64,000 nucleotides of DNA, taken from contig DEIB01000009.1 of NCBI GenBank assembly GCA_002352215.1, positions 62,001-126,000 on the forward strand, given 5' to 3'. Below the pieces are notes generated by a model, which was not told where the DNA came from, ran no database searches, and saw only the letters and a list, made by a program, of their open reading frames with translations. Positions 8,956-17,375 of this stretch are shown here, piece after piece. The position numbers and the translations under genes were made by a program. Each line of letters opens with the position of its first letter. The stretch's first letter is position 1. The stretch comes from Chthonomonas sp. UBA2785. GTDB taxonomy: Bacteria; Armatimonadota; Fimbriimonadia; Fimbriimonadales; Fimbriimonadaceae.

Positions 8956-10896
8956 ATGCCGAAGCGCTACTACCTGACCACACCCATTTACTATGTCAAT
9001 AGCGTGCCCCATGCCGGCCACGCGCTGACAATGATGGTGTGCGACGCCACCAAGCGCCACCGTGAGCTGCGCGGGGAGGAAGTGGTGTTCCTGACCGGCA
9101 CCGACGAGAACGGCACGAAGGTCGCCGAGGCCGCCGCTGCCGCCGGCGAGACTCCGCAAGCCTTCACCGACCGCATCAGCCAGGCCTTTGTGGAAGCCTG
9201 GCGCAAGCTCGATTTTCAGTACGACGACTTCATCCGCACCACCGAACCCCGCCACCACGCGGCCGTCCAGCGCCTTTTCGACATCCTCCGCGAAAAGGGC
9301 CACGTCTACATGGGCTCGTACGAAGGGTGGTACGACGTTTCCGCCGAAACTTTTGTGCGTGAAGCCGACCTGGTGGACGGCAAGAGCCCGGACGGCAACG
9401 AAGTGCGATGGGTGAGCGAGGAGAACTACTTCTTCCGACTCAGCGCATTTGGCGATCCTTTGCTCGCCCATATTGAACAAAACCCCGAGTTCTTGCAGCC
9501 CGAAGGCCGTCGCAACGAGGTCATTTCGTTCATCAAGCAGGGCCTGCGCGACATGTGCATCACGCGCGCCAACCCGGGCTGGGGCATCCCCGTGCCGGGC
9601 GACGATAGCCGCGTGATTTATGTATGGTTTGACGCTTTAATTAACTATCTCGCCGCGACGGGATGGCCCGAAGCTGGGTGGGAAGACCTGTGGCCCTGCG
9701 ACGTGCACTGGATGGCCAAGGAGATCTTTACGCGGTTCCACGCCACGCTGTGGCCCGCCATGCTGATGGCCGCCGACCTGCCCCTGCCCCGCACGGTCAT
9801 CGCCCACGGGTGGTTCACCTTCGGCGAAGGCGGCAAGATGAGCAAGAGCAAGGGCAACGTCATCAACCCCGACGACCTTATCCAGAAGTTCGTCGAGGCC
9901 GGGTGCCAACCCGAGCTCGCAATGGATGCCGTGCGCTGGGTGCTGGCCCGCAGCGTGCCCTACGACAACGACACGAACTTCACCGAAGATTCGATCGAGC
10001 GGATTTACAACGCTGACCTCGCCAACGACCTCGGCAATGCCCTCAACCGGGCGCTGAATATGGCGCACAAGTTCGTGGGCGGCCAGATTCCGGATGCCGA
10101 ACCCGAAGCCGACCTCGTGGCCGCCATCGCCGAGGCCAAAGCCAAGGTCGCCGACGCCTTTGATCGCCACCGGATTGACGAAGCCGCCGACGGAGCCATT
10201 GGCCTCGTGCGATTTCTCAACAAGTACATTGACACCCGCGCTCCGTGGGCCCTGGCCAAGAGCGAAGACCCGGCGCTGGGCGCCGTGATGCTCTCCATCC
10301 TGCTCGGCCTGCGCGCCAGCGAGGCCCTGGTGCGGCCGTTCATCCCGCACGCCGCCGACGCCATGGCCAAGCAGCTCAACCTCGCCCCGCTCACGGATTA
10401 CGACGCAATTGGCACCCCCGCCAGCCTCCCCGCAGGCACCAAGCTCAACAATCCCGAGCCGATGTTCCCGCGCCTGGAGCGCGCCAAGCCCGAACCCAAG
10501 CCCGCTGCCGCCCCGGCGGAGAAGGCCGAGAAGAAGGAAAAGCCCAAGCGCGGGCTGCCCGAGCCTGCCCCCGAAGTCAGTATTGACGAATTCTTCCGGT
10601 TCGACTTGCGCGTGGCGCGGATCATCGAAGCCGAACGCGCCGAAGGAAGCGACAAGCTGATGAAGCTGCAGGTGCGCGTGGGCGACATCCAGCGCCAAAT
10701 CGTGGCCGGCATTGCCAAGCAGTACGCCCCTGAGGACCTCATCGGCCGCCAAGTGGTAGTGGTGTTCAACCTCAAACCCGCCAAGCTTATGGGCCTGGAT
10801 AGCCAGGGGATGATCATGGCTGCCGACGGCCCGGATGGCGGCGCGATCCTGCTGGAACCGGACAAGGAAGCGCCCGAAGGCTCCCGCGTTCACTAA
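8956..10896 (+). CDS. metG: Methionyl-tRNA synthetase
   Basis: 646 residues. Charges tRNA-Met with methionine. Class I signatures are HIGH in the form HAGH (residues 20-23, NSVPHAGHALTM) and KMSKS (GGKMSKSKGN, near 295). The Rossmann core carries FLTGTDENGTKV. After an Ala/Lys/Pro-rich linker (about 515-540) there is a C-terminal EMAP/Trbp111 tRNA-binding domain (FFRFDLRVARIIEAER to LLEPDKEAPEGSRVH). The connecting domain lacks an obvious four-cysteine zinc knuckle, as in Bacillus/Thermus-like forms. TAAACT at 8941-8946 lies 9 nt upstream, and only 23 nt separate it from the J-domain gene. Confidence 0.95.
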   Translation: MPKRYYLTTPIYYVNSVPHAGHALTMMVCDATKRHRELRGEEVVFLTGTDENGTKVAEAAAAAGETPQAFTDRISQAFVEAWRKLDFQYDDFIRTTEPRHHAAVQRLFDILREKGHVYMGSYEGWYDVSAETFVREADLVDGKSPDGNEVRWVSEENYFFRLSAFGDPLLAHIEQNPEFLQPEGRRNEVISFIKQGLRDMCITRANPGWGIPVPGDDSRVIYVWFDALINYLAATGWPEAGWEDLWPCDVHWMAKEIFTRFHATLWPAMLMAADLPLPRTVIAHGWFTFGEGGKMSKSKGNVINPDDLIQKFVEAGCQPELAMDAVRWVLARSVPYDNDTNFTEDSIERIYNADLANDLGNALNRALNMAHKFVGGQIPDAEPEADLVAAIAEAKAKVADAFDRHRIDEAADGAIGLVRFLNKYIDTRAPWALAKSEDPALGAVMLSILLGLRASEALVRPFIPHAADAMAKQLNLAPLTDYDAIGTPASLPAGTKLNNPEPMFPRLERAKPEPKPAAAPAEKAEKKEKPKRGLPEPAPEVSIDEFFRFDLRVARIIEAERAEGSDKLMKLQVRVGDIQRQIVAGIAKQYAPEDLIGRQVVVVFNLKPAKLMGLDSQGMIMAADGPDGGAILLEPDKEAPEGSRVH

Positions 10897-10904
10897 GCGA
10901 ACGC

Positions 10905-11246
10905 TCAGATCTCCACGCCGTGCATCCACTCGATGCCGGCGGGGGTCACTAGCGCCAGGTCGAATCTCAGTTCGTGCTCTTGCAGTTCGTGCGCCGCTTG
11001 GTACGCCTCGGCGGCTTGGCGCAGGCGCCGGCGTTTGGTCGGGGTCAGGCTCTCCAGGGCGGCCGTCAGCCCCGCCGTGCGCTCCTTCACTTCCACCATC
11101 ACCAGGGTGTCGCCCTCCAGGGCCACCAAGTCCAGTTCCCCGCCGCCCCCGCGCCACCGGCGGGTCAGCAAGGTATAGCCCCGGGCCAGAAGCTCGGCGG
11201 CCGCGCGGTCTTCGGCGGCTTTGCCTACGGATTGAGGACCAGACAT
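10905..11246 (-). CDS. YraN family (UPF0102) nuclease-fold protein
   Basis: 113 residues from ATG 11246. The N-terminal helix (GKAAEDRAAAELLARGY) and the core GGGELDLVALEGDTLVMVEVKER show the D...E-x-K arrangement of the PD-(D/E)XK-like YraN fold, followed by LTPTKRRRLRQAAEAY. YraN proteins very often follow rnhB, as here: its start overlaps the 3' end of rnhB by 22 nt on the same strand. Function remains poorly defined; a nuclease role is suggested by the fold only. A longer frame to 11300 exists but lies deeper inside rnhB. Confidence 0.88.
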   Translation of the reverse strand: MSGPQSVGKAAEDRAAAELLARGYTLLTRRWRGGGGELDLVALEGDTLVMVEVKERTAGLTAALESLTPTKRRRLRQAAEAYQAAHELQEHELRFDLALVTPAGIEWMHGVEI

Positions 11247-11821
11247 CCTTGCAGTTCCGCCTGCCGCACGGGCGCAAAGGATCGGCGGTGTATCGGGCAC
11301 GGGCCGTAGCGGTTCAGCGCCTCCAGGTGGGTGGGGCTAGGGTAGCCCTTGTGCTTCTCGAATCCGTACTGCGGCCAGCGCCGGCCGGCGGCAATCATGT
11401 AGGCGTCGCGCTCCACCTTGGCCAGGATGCTGGCGGCGGCAATGGCGGCGTGGTGCCGGTCGCCCTTCACGATGGCCCGCCCCGGCAAGGCCAGCCCCAG
11501 GGGCACCCGGTTGCCGTCAATGGCGGCGCGTTGGGCGGATTTTTGGATGGCGGCCACGGCGCGGCGCATGCCCTCTTCGGTGGCGCCCAGCACGTTGTAT
11601 TGGTCCACGTCGTCGTGGGTCATCGCCACCACGTGGAAGGTGGCCTCCGCGCGGATGCGGGCGGCCTGGGTTTGGCGCTGGCGTTCGGTCAGGGCTTTGC
11701 TGTCGCCCAGGCCCGTGATGTCGAACCCGGGGGGCAGCCACACCGCCGCAACGACGACCGGACCGGCGAGCGGACCTCGCCCGACCTCGTCCACGCCCAG
11801 TTCGTCCTCAAACCATTCCAT
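11225..11821 (-). CDS. rnhB: Ribonuclease HII
   Basis: 198 residues. Cleaves RNA in RNA-DNA hybrids, including single ribonucleotides misincorporated in DNA. The catalytic start is GVDEVGRGPLAGPVVVAAV (D and E of DEVGRG); GLGDSKALTERQR and KGDRHHAAIAAASILAKVERD carry the other conserved acids; IHRRSFAPVR is the C-terminal signature. The length is typical. It forms an operon with the overlapping downstream yraN gene. Confidence 0.94.
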   Translation of the reverse strand: MEWFEDELGVDEVGRGPLAGPVVVAAVWLPPGFDITGLGDSKALTERQRQTQAARIRAEATFHVVAMTHDDVDQYNVLGATEEGMRRAVAAIQKSAQRAAIDGNRVPLGLALPGRAIVKGDRHHAAIAAASILAKVERDAYMIAAGRRWPQYGFEKHKGYPSPTHLEALNRYGPCPIHRRSFAPVRQAELQGCLVLNP

Positions 11822-11929
11822 TGTTCTTCACCAGACGCACCGGGTTCGCGCGAGGATTCAGGCGCCGCGCCGGGCAGTCCCGGTGGCCTCACATCCCCGC
11901 GCCGATTCGTCTATACTCTAGCCCACGCG

Positions 11930-12005
11930 GCGGATATAGCTCAGGGGTTAGAGCGCCTCACTGTGGCTGAGGAGGTCGTGGGTTCGAGACCCATTATCCG
12001 CCCCA
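11930..12005 (+). tRNA. tRNA-His (GTG)
   Basis: Cloverleaf: acceptor GCGGATA / TATCCGC, D arm GCTC/GAGC, anticodon stem CCTCA/TGAGG with loop CTGTGGC (anticodon GTG), and T arm GTGGG TTCGAGA CCCAT. A G at 11929 can pair with C73 as the extra G-1 typical of tRNA-His. CCA is encoded (12003-12005). TATACT at 11912-11917 is a suitable -10 box. The left repeat of island 1 starts 13 nt after it. Confidence 0.95.
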
Positions 12006-12017
12006 AATTTTCCTTAC

Positions 12018-12047
12018 TCGTCCGTCGGCATTTGATCGGCGGACGTC
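12018..12047. repeat. Direct repeat, left copy of island 1 (orphan gene end)
   Basis: 30 bp matching 14037-14066 at 28 positions. Read on the minus strand it ends in GAC GAG TAA, an orphan copy of the lipoprotein C-terminus with no gene body attached. It probably represents the original, displaced 3' end next to tRNA-His. Confidence 0.8.
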
Positions 12048-12118
12048 ATCCGCATTCGATCCAGTCAGGGAACGCGTGACAAATGGCAACCCACAGGTCT
12101 TTTACGCATTCTAACACA

Positions 12119-13279
12119 CTAAGACATCCGGAACGAATCAAAGTCCATTTGTGTTGATGCCGTTGATTGCGGGATCAAATCACTTAGTAACCGCTCGGAC
12201 AATCCAACTTCCTCTGCAAGGTTAGCAACATACAACCCACGGCTAGCAAGGGTCTCAAGAAACTTCTTATGGATAACACTCGTGTCAGGCATAATCCAGA
12301 CCGGCTCTGGGCCCCGCCGGTAACCGAGCGAGGAGAACCTTCGAAACGCGTTTGTATATGCGGCGTCCGATAAGGCACCATTCGCATGCATCTGCTTGAC
12401 GATTGCCTGCATGGAAATTCGCCATCGACTACGTAACCGTCCAAGTTTATCAAGATTAACAATGGATGGCACTTCGTTCTTCAAGACTTCCCATGGCGCA
12501 AGAAACTCTGCGGCAAATCCGTGAGCCATTGATTCAATCAAATCAAGTGAATGCCCCCTCGATCTTTGGTCTAACTCTAGCTCACGGTGCATGACCAAGT
12601 GGCCTAGCTCGTGAGCCAAATCGAATCGCATCCGAGCTGGGTCATCCTGAAGCGAGTTCAAAAGGATAAACGGGATATCGTTGGACCAGAATGCAAAACC
12701 ATCCAGGTGCTGCGATCGCTCACGCACAAAGAAAAGCCTTATGCCCCTTGACTCAACTAACCTCATTACATCACTAATCGGACCCCAGCCTAACCCCCAA
12801 TATGCCCGCAAGGCCCTAGCCGCACCTGCGCCAATGGCTCTGGGGTCCCGCACAGCGCTGTTCCAATCAACGGGCATAGGTGGCAAATCGCATACAGGGT
12901 ACTTAACGAATCGCTCAACCAAAGGAGCCACCAACGTTGGAACGACGTGGGCATAGAACTCAGCCCGATCTCGTACAGCCGCCGGGCAAGACGATCTTTT
13001 TCTGAAAGTAACTGCACTCTCTGGGGCCAGATACTTCGTATGCCGAAAGAATGATGGCGGGAACGTAACTCCCCTTTGCCGGAACGCGTCGACGAGCTGA
13101 CCAACATACTCGTCGACATCAAAGTCCGACTTCTCCAACCGCGCTACAAATGGTTGGGATCGACCCATAAGGCTAGCCAATTCCTTCTGAGTGATACCCG
13201 CAAATGCCCTTGCGAGAGTCACACAGTGACTTGAGCGTATGTCGGCGAAACCGACATTCTCTTGACCATTCGCTGCCAA
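12119..13279 (-). CDS. XRE-type HTH / ImmA-IrrE metallopeptidase fusion
   Basis: 386 residues starting at a TTG (13279; GAGG upstream). Residues about 18-55 are a helix-turn-helix (ITQKELASLMGRSQPFVARLE). Around residue 225 there is a zinc-peptidase motif (FDLAHELGHLVMHRELE), preceded by GFAFWSNDIPFILLN, as in ImmA/IrrE (COG2856) proteins. Relatives cleave repressors or act as antitoxin/regulator modules in mobile elements and DNA-damage responses. It follows the unknown gene 13292-13885 after 12 nt, so the pair is one operon. Lower GC than the flanks and the flanking repeats mark it as acquired. The C-terminal 120 residues show no motif I recognise. Confidence 0.85.
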   Translation of the reverse strand: MAANGQENVGFADIRSSHCVTLARAFAGITQKELASLMGRSQPFVARLEKSDFDVDEYVGQLVDAFRQRGVTFPPSFFRHTKYLAPESAVTFRKRSSCPAAVRDRAEFYAHVVPTLVAPLVERFVKYPVCDLPPMPVDWNSAVRDPRAIGAGAARALRAYWGLGWGPISDVMRLVESRGIRLFFVRERSQHLDGFAFWSNDIPFILLNSLQDDPARMRFDLAHELGHLVMHRELELDQRSRGHSLDLIESMAHGFAAEFLAPWEVLKNEVPSIVNLDKLGRLRSRWRISMQAIVKQMHANGALSDAAYTNAFRRFSSLGYRRGPEPVWIMPDTSVIHKKFLETLASRGLYVANLAEEVGLSERLLSDLIPQSTASTQMDFDSFRMS

Positions 13280-13291
13280 TTCTTACCTACC

Positions 13292-13885
13292 TCAATTGGC
13301 TTCTGGCTCGAAGGTGATATCTTCGACAGGCACCAACTCTTGTTGCATGGGCCTTCGGATGATTAACGGTTCACTGGTATTTGAGATCCCCGCTCTCCAT
13401 ACGTTACTGTTGGAAGGTTGAGGGCCGAATAGCAAGTGCAGCTCAAATGCATCGTTGCCCTGCTCATCCACCAACGGTATGAGAAGCGCGTAGGCGAACT
13501 GGGTCACCTGCTCTTCTTCGGGGTCACCTTCGAAGAGGCTGTATTGCGCAGGGGGAGCCGTCTCCCTTTCTCGTCCCTTGGCATGGATGAAGTACTTGCC
13601 CTTCTCTCGCCGCGCAAAATAGAGAGCAAACAGACTAGTTTGCCCGTCGTGCTCAACCCTGAGGAAATTTTGCGTCGGACCGTATGGTACTAGTTGGACC
13701 GGTGCGTTATCGGCGAGGTCATTTGCGATAGCATCAAGCCAGACGGTTCTCTCATACGGACCTGCTACACAGCTGGCCAGGCGTGCGTGCAGGGCCTTAC
13801 GCATCCCTCGCGCTCGTTCGCCACTCTCAAGAACGGCTCGGAGGCAGTGCATGACTTCGTCGGATACTTTTATCGTGCCAATCAT
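13292..13885 (-). CDS. Unknown protein, first gene of the island 1 operon
   Basis: 197 residues, ATG 13885. I do not recognise a family. It begins with a short predicted helix region (DEVMHCLRAVLESGERARGMRKAL), then a mixed beta part with LFALYFARREKGKYFIHAKGR, an acidic loop (LFEGDPEEEQV), and a strand-rich C-terminus ending in EDITFEPEAN. It has no signal peptide or membrane segment. Because it directly precedes an XRE-ImmA/IrrE gene within a repeat-bounded island, it could be a toxin-like or regulator partner. That is inference from context alone. Confidence 0.7.
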   Translation of the reverse strand: MIGTIKVSDEVMHCLRAVLESGERARGMRKALHARLASCVAGPYERTVWLDAIANDLADNAPVQLVPYGPTQNFLRVEHDGQTSLFALYFARREKGKYFIHAKGRERETAPPAQYSLFEGDPEEEQVTQFAYALLIPLVDEQGNDAFELHLLFGPQPSNSNVWRAGISNTSEPLIIRRPMQQELVPVEDITFEPEAN

Positions 13886-14032
13886 GGCTGGTAATATTCT
13901 GACGACGAAACGACGCGGTTTGATTCACCATGGGCCAAAATTCGCGGAAAGGTCCACCTTCCAGCTGTCAGTCGAAGTCGTAGACACCAGACGTGTTGCC
14001 CCACGGCTTGAAGGAGGACTGTGATGTCATGG

Positions 14033-14356
14033 CTATTCGTCCGTCGGCATTTGGTCGGCGGAGGTCGCCCCGCCCACGTTGCGCGCCCGGTCCTTGGCCG
14101 CCTGCTGCACGCCACCACCGCCAGCCCCTTGTAGGGCTTCCGGGTTCTGCACCGGCGCCATTCCTCCGGCCGCACTCGGCATCACGCCCACATTGCCTTG
14201 GCTACTATCGCCCGAACCCCCCGCCGCCGGCGCCGAACCGCCTTCCACGGCCGGAGTCGAGCCCGCATCGGGCGTGGCCCCCGCATCTTCAGCGGCCGGC
14301 GGATTGCAACCCACCAGCAAGAGGGACAAAGCGAGGAACAAAAACCCATGCCGCAT
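14033..14356 (-). CDS. Small lipoprotein, target gene of island 1
   Basis: 107 residues. Signal peptide with lipobox LLLVGC (cysteine near residue 17), then a low-complexity Ala/Gly/Pro/Ser-rich chain with no recognised domain, so it is probably a surface or periplasmic lipoprotein. Start: TATCAT (14363-14368) lies exactly 6 nt before ATG 14356, matching the leaderless pattern. An upstream in-frame ATG at 14371 with GGAGG before it is the alternative. The last ten codons form the right repeat of island 1; an orphan synonymous copy lies at 12018-12047. Confidence 0.75.
   Translation of the reverse strand: MRHGFLFLALSLLLVGCNPPAAEDAGATPDAGSTPAVEGGSAPAAGGSGDSSQGNVGVMPSAAGGMAPVQNPEALQGAGGGGVQQAAKDRARNVGGATSADQMPTDE
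14037..14066. repeat. Direct repeat, right copy of island 1 (in the lipoprotein gene)
   Basis: 30 bp within the last codons of the lipoprotein gene, 28/30 identical to 12018-12047. This copy is fused to the gene body and supplies its C-terminus. If the element carried this end in, the gene body upstream of 14066 is native and this segment is foreign. Confidence 0.8.
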
Positions 14357-14446
14357 GCCTGAATGATACATCACATTCCCCCTCCGCAAGCCCTACGCGG
14401 GGGATGACACAACCCGCCCCGACATGTTATCATTTGTCTACCTATC

Positions 14447-17371
14447 ATGTCGGAACGCACCCGCGCCCAAGAACCCCTGATCGAGCCTGCCGCCAAAGCA
14501 GACCAGATCGTGGTGCACGGAGCCCGGGAGAACAATCTCAAGAACATCAGCATCGCCATCCCGCGAAATAAGCTGGTGGTGGTCACCGGCCTCAGCGGCT
14601 CCGGCAAGAGTAGCCTCGCGTTCGACACCATCTTTGCCGAAGGCCAGCGCCGCTATGTAGAGAGCCTCAGCGCCTACGCCCGCCAGTTCCTCGGGCAGAT
14701 GGACAAGCCCGACGTGGACCACGTGGAAGGCCTCTCCCCCGCCATTTCCATCGACCAAAAGAGCACCAGTCGCAACCCCCGCTCCACCGTCGGCACTGTT
14801 ACCGAAATTTACGACTACCTGCGCGTGCTCTACGCCCGCGTGGGCATCCCCCACTCCCCCGCCACCGGCCTGCCCATCAGCCGCCAAACCCCCGACGAGA
14901 TCGTGGACCGCGTGCTGGCCTACCCCGAGGGCACCCGCCTGCAAGTCCTCGCCCCCATCGTGCGCGGCCGCAAGGGCGAATACAAGAAGGAGATCAAGGA
15001 GATCGCCTCGCAGGGTTTTGTGCGCGTACGGGTGGACGGCGAGATTTACGAAGTCAGCGACGACATCCCGATGGCCCGTTACGAGCAGCACACCATCGAA
15101 GTCGTCATTGACCGCATTGTGCTGAAGGAAGGCGTGCAGCGCCGCCTCACCGAGAGCGTCGAAACCGCTCTTAAGCTCGGCAAGGGGCTGGCCGTCCTCA
15201 CCATTCAGGAGCCCGACGCCCCCGAACCCCGCGAGGAAGTCTTCAGCGAGCACTACGCCTGCCCGGTTTCCGGCTTCACCCTGCCCGAGCTTGAACCTCG
15301 GATGTTCTCGTTCAACTCGCCCTACGGCGCGTGTCCCGAATGCACCGGCCTGGGCACCCGCACGGAGTTCGACCCCGACCTCATCATCACCGACCCCACT
15401 CTGCCCCTCCGCGATGGCGCCATCCGCCCATTCGTCTACAAGAGCGGCGAAACCAAGGAGTGGTGGCCGGAGGTGCTGGACGCCCTGGGCCGCGCCATCG
15501 GGTTCGATGCCAGCCTGCCGGTGAGCGAAATCACCGAAAACCAGATGCAGTACGTGTGGCACGGCCACGACGACCCGCTGGTGGTGCAGATGAAGTACGG
15601 CAAGGGCACCCGCACCTTCACCACCGAATGGAAGGGTGTCATCGCCATTCTCCGCCGCAAGTGGGAGAACACGGAAAGCGAGTGGGTGAAGAACGACCTG
15701 GGGCAATACATGAGCACCCGCCCGTGCCCCGTGTGCCAGGGCCAGCGCCTGAAGCCCGAGAGCCTGACCGTCCTCATTGACGGCAAGACCATTTCGCACA
15801 TCGCCGCCATGAGCGTAGGGGATGCCCTGGCGTTCTTCCGCAACCTGCCCGAGCGGCTTTCCGCCCGCCAGTGGGCGATCGGGGAGCGCGCCGTCAAGGA
15901 GATCACCGAGCGGCTGCACTTCCTCGACAACGTCGGGTTGACCTACCTGACCCTGGACCGCAGCGCCAACACCCTGGCCGGCGGCGAAGCCCAGCGCATC
16001 CGCCTGGCCACCCAGATTGGGAGCGGCCTGATGGGCTGCCTGTACGTGCTGGACGAGCCCAGCATTGGATTGCACCAGCGGGACAATGCCCGGCTGATTG
16101 AAACGCTCAAGCGCCTGCGCGACCTCGGCAACACCGTGCTGGTGGTGGAACACGACGAGGACACCATGCGGGCCGCCGACTGGCTGGTGGACCTCGGCCC
16201 CGGCGCGGGCGAGCACGGGGGCTACGTGGTGAACGAGGGCCCCTACGAAGAGTTCATCCAGCGAGATTCGCCCACCTCGCTCTACATGCGCGGCGACAAG
16301 AAGATTGAAGTGCCCGCCCAACGCCGTGAGCCCCGAGCCCCCGAACCCGGCGGGCCGGGCTGGCTCAGCCTCTACGGCGCCACCGGGCACAACCTCAAGG
16401 GTGTGGACCTCCATATCCCGGCGGGGTGCTTCGTCAGCGTCACCGGCGTCAGCGGCAGCGGCAAATCCACCCTCATCCAAGACACCCTGCACCCGCGCCT
16501 GATGTTCGAACTCTTCGGTACGCGCAGTGCATGGGAACACCACCGCGAAATCCGAGGCGTGGATCAATTCGACAAGGTGATTGACATTGATCAGTCGCCC
16601 ATCGGGCGCACCCCGCGCAGCAACCCGGCCACCTACACCGGCACGTTCGACCTCATCCGGGCTTTGTTTGCCATGGCTCCCGATGCCAAGATGCGCGGCT
16701 ACACCCAGGGGCGATTCTCTTTCAACGTGAAGGGCGGCCGCTGCGAAGCCTGTCGGGGCGACGGCATCATCAAGATCGAAATGCACTTTCTTCCGGACGT
16801 CTACGTGCCGTGCGAGCTGTGCAAGGGCAAGCGCTACAACCGCGAAACGCTGGAAGTGCGCTACAAGGGCAAGACCATCGCCGACGTGCTGGAGATGACG
16901 ATTGAAGAAGCCACCGAGTTCTTCGCACCCATCCCCAAGATCCACCGCAAGCTGGTGACGCTCCTGGATGTTGGCCTCGGCTACATCCGCATGGGGCAGC
17001 CCGCCACCACCCTTTCCGGGGGTGAAGCCCAGCGCGTCAAGCTGGCGGAAGAACTCAGCAAGCGGGCCACGGGGCGCACGCTCTACATCCTGGATGAACC
17101 CACAACGGGCCTGCACTTCGAGGATGTGAATCGTCTGCTCACCGTGCTGCACCGGCTGGTAGAAGGGGGCAACACCGTGGTCGTGATTGAGCACAACCTG
17201 GACGTCATCAAGACCTCTGACTGGGTGATTGACCTGGGGCCGGAAGGCGGCAGCGGAGGCGGCACCTTGCTGGTGGCCGGCCCGCCGGAAGCCATCGTTG
17301 CCCACCCGACCTCGCACACCGGCCGGTTCCTCGCCCCGCTCTTGGAGCGAGATCGCGTCCCGGTGAGCTAG
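14447..17371 (+). CDS. uvrA: Excinuclease ABC subunit A
   Basis: 974 residues. The ATPase damage sensor of nucleotide excision repair, working as a dimer with UvrB. Two ABC modules are present: Walker A GLSGSGKSSLAF (near 50) and GVSGSGKSTLIQ (near 665); ABC signatures LAGGEAQRIRLA and LSGGEAQRVKLA; Walker B LYVLDEPSIGLHQRD and LYILDEPTTGLHFED. The zinc modules are visible: CPVSG...CPECTG near 275-302, and CEAC...CELCKG near 765-795, the C-terminal zinc finger essential for DNA binding. Full length. It is divergent from the lipoprotein gene with only 90 nt between starts. No known SOS box was found there. Confidence 0.97.
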   Translation: MSERTRAQEPLIEPAAKADQIVVHGARENNLKNISIAIPRNKLVVVTGLSGSGKSSLAFDTIFAEGQRRYVESLSAYARQFLGQMDKPDVDHVEGLSPAISIDQKSTSRNPRSTVGTVTEIYDYLRVLYARVGIPHSPATGLPISRQTPDEIVDRVLAYPEGTRLQVLAPIVRGRKGEYKKEIKEIASQGFVRVRVDGEIYEVSDDIPMARYEQHTIEVVIDRIVLKEGVQRRLTESVETALKLGKGLAVLTIQEPDAPEPREEVFSEHYACPVSGFTLPELEPRMFSFNSPYGACPECTGLGTRTEFDPDLIITDPTLPLRDGAIRPFVYKSGETKEWWPEVLDALGRAIGFDASLPVSEITENQMQYVWHGHDDPLVVQMKYGKGTRTFTTEWKGVIAILRRKWENTESEWVKNDLGQYMSTRPCPVCQGQRLKPESLTVLIDGKTISHIAAMSVGDALAFFRNLPERLSARQWAIGERAVKEITERLHFLDNVGLTYLTLDRSANTLAGGEAQRIRLATQIGSGLMGCLYVLDEPSIGLHQRDNARLIETLKRLRDLGNTVLVVEHDEDTMRAADWLVDLGPGAGEHGGYVVNEGPYEEFIQRDSPTSLYMRGDKKIEVPAQRREPRAPEPGGPGWLSLYGATGHNLKGVDLHIPAGCFVSVTGVSGSGKSTLIQDTLHPRLMFELFGTRSAWEHHREIRGVDQFDKVIDIDQSPIGRTPRSNPATYTGTFDLIRALFAMAPDAKMRGYTQGRFSFNVKGGRCEACRGDGIIKIEMHFLPDVYVPCELCKGKRYNRETLEVRYKGKTIADVLEMTIEEATEFFAPIPKIHRKLVTLLDVGLGYIRMGQPATTLSGGEAQRVKLAEELSKRATGRTLYILDEPTTGLHFEDVNRLLTVLHRLVEGGNTVVVIEHNLDVIKTSDWVIDLGPEGGSGGGTLLVAGPPEAIVAHPTSHTGRFLAPLLERDRVPVS

Positions 17372-17375
17372 AGCG

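Larger units (their letters stand above)
12018..14066. mobile_element. Island 1: small element inserted in the 3' end of a lipoprotein gene
   Basis: Direct repeats of 30 bp (12018-12047 and 14037-14066, 28/30 identical, 2019 bp apart) both encode, on the minus strand, TSADQMPTDE plus a stop. The right copy is fused in frame to the lipoprotein gene body; the left copy is an orphan. Both mismatches are synonymous (Asp GAC/GAT, Thr ACC/ACG) and the stops differ (TAG, TAA). The DNA between carries two genes of visibly lower GC and no integrase. The simplest reading is insertion at the gene end with restoration of the C-terminus by element-borne sequence. Confidence 0.7.

Noticed and set aside
9637..11277. 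Minus-strand open frame of 546 codons overlapping metG and yraN
   Set aside because: metG and yraN account for the region with clear family motifs; this frame has none.
14390..14446. SOS box or symmetric operator in front of uvrA
   Set aside because: GACATG...CATGTC elements 14421-14451 are symmetric but match no LexA consensus I know, and the right half overlaps the start codon.
14438..17317. Long open frame of 959 codons antisense to uvrA
   Set aside because: uvrA is certain on the plus strand; the antisense translation is rich in His/Gly/Val/Ala without motifs, as expected from the complement of a GC-rich gene.
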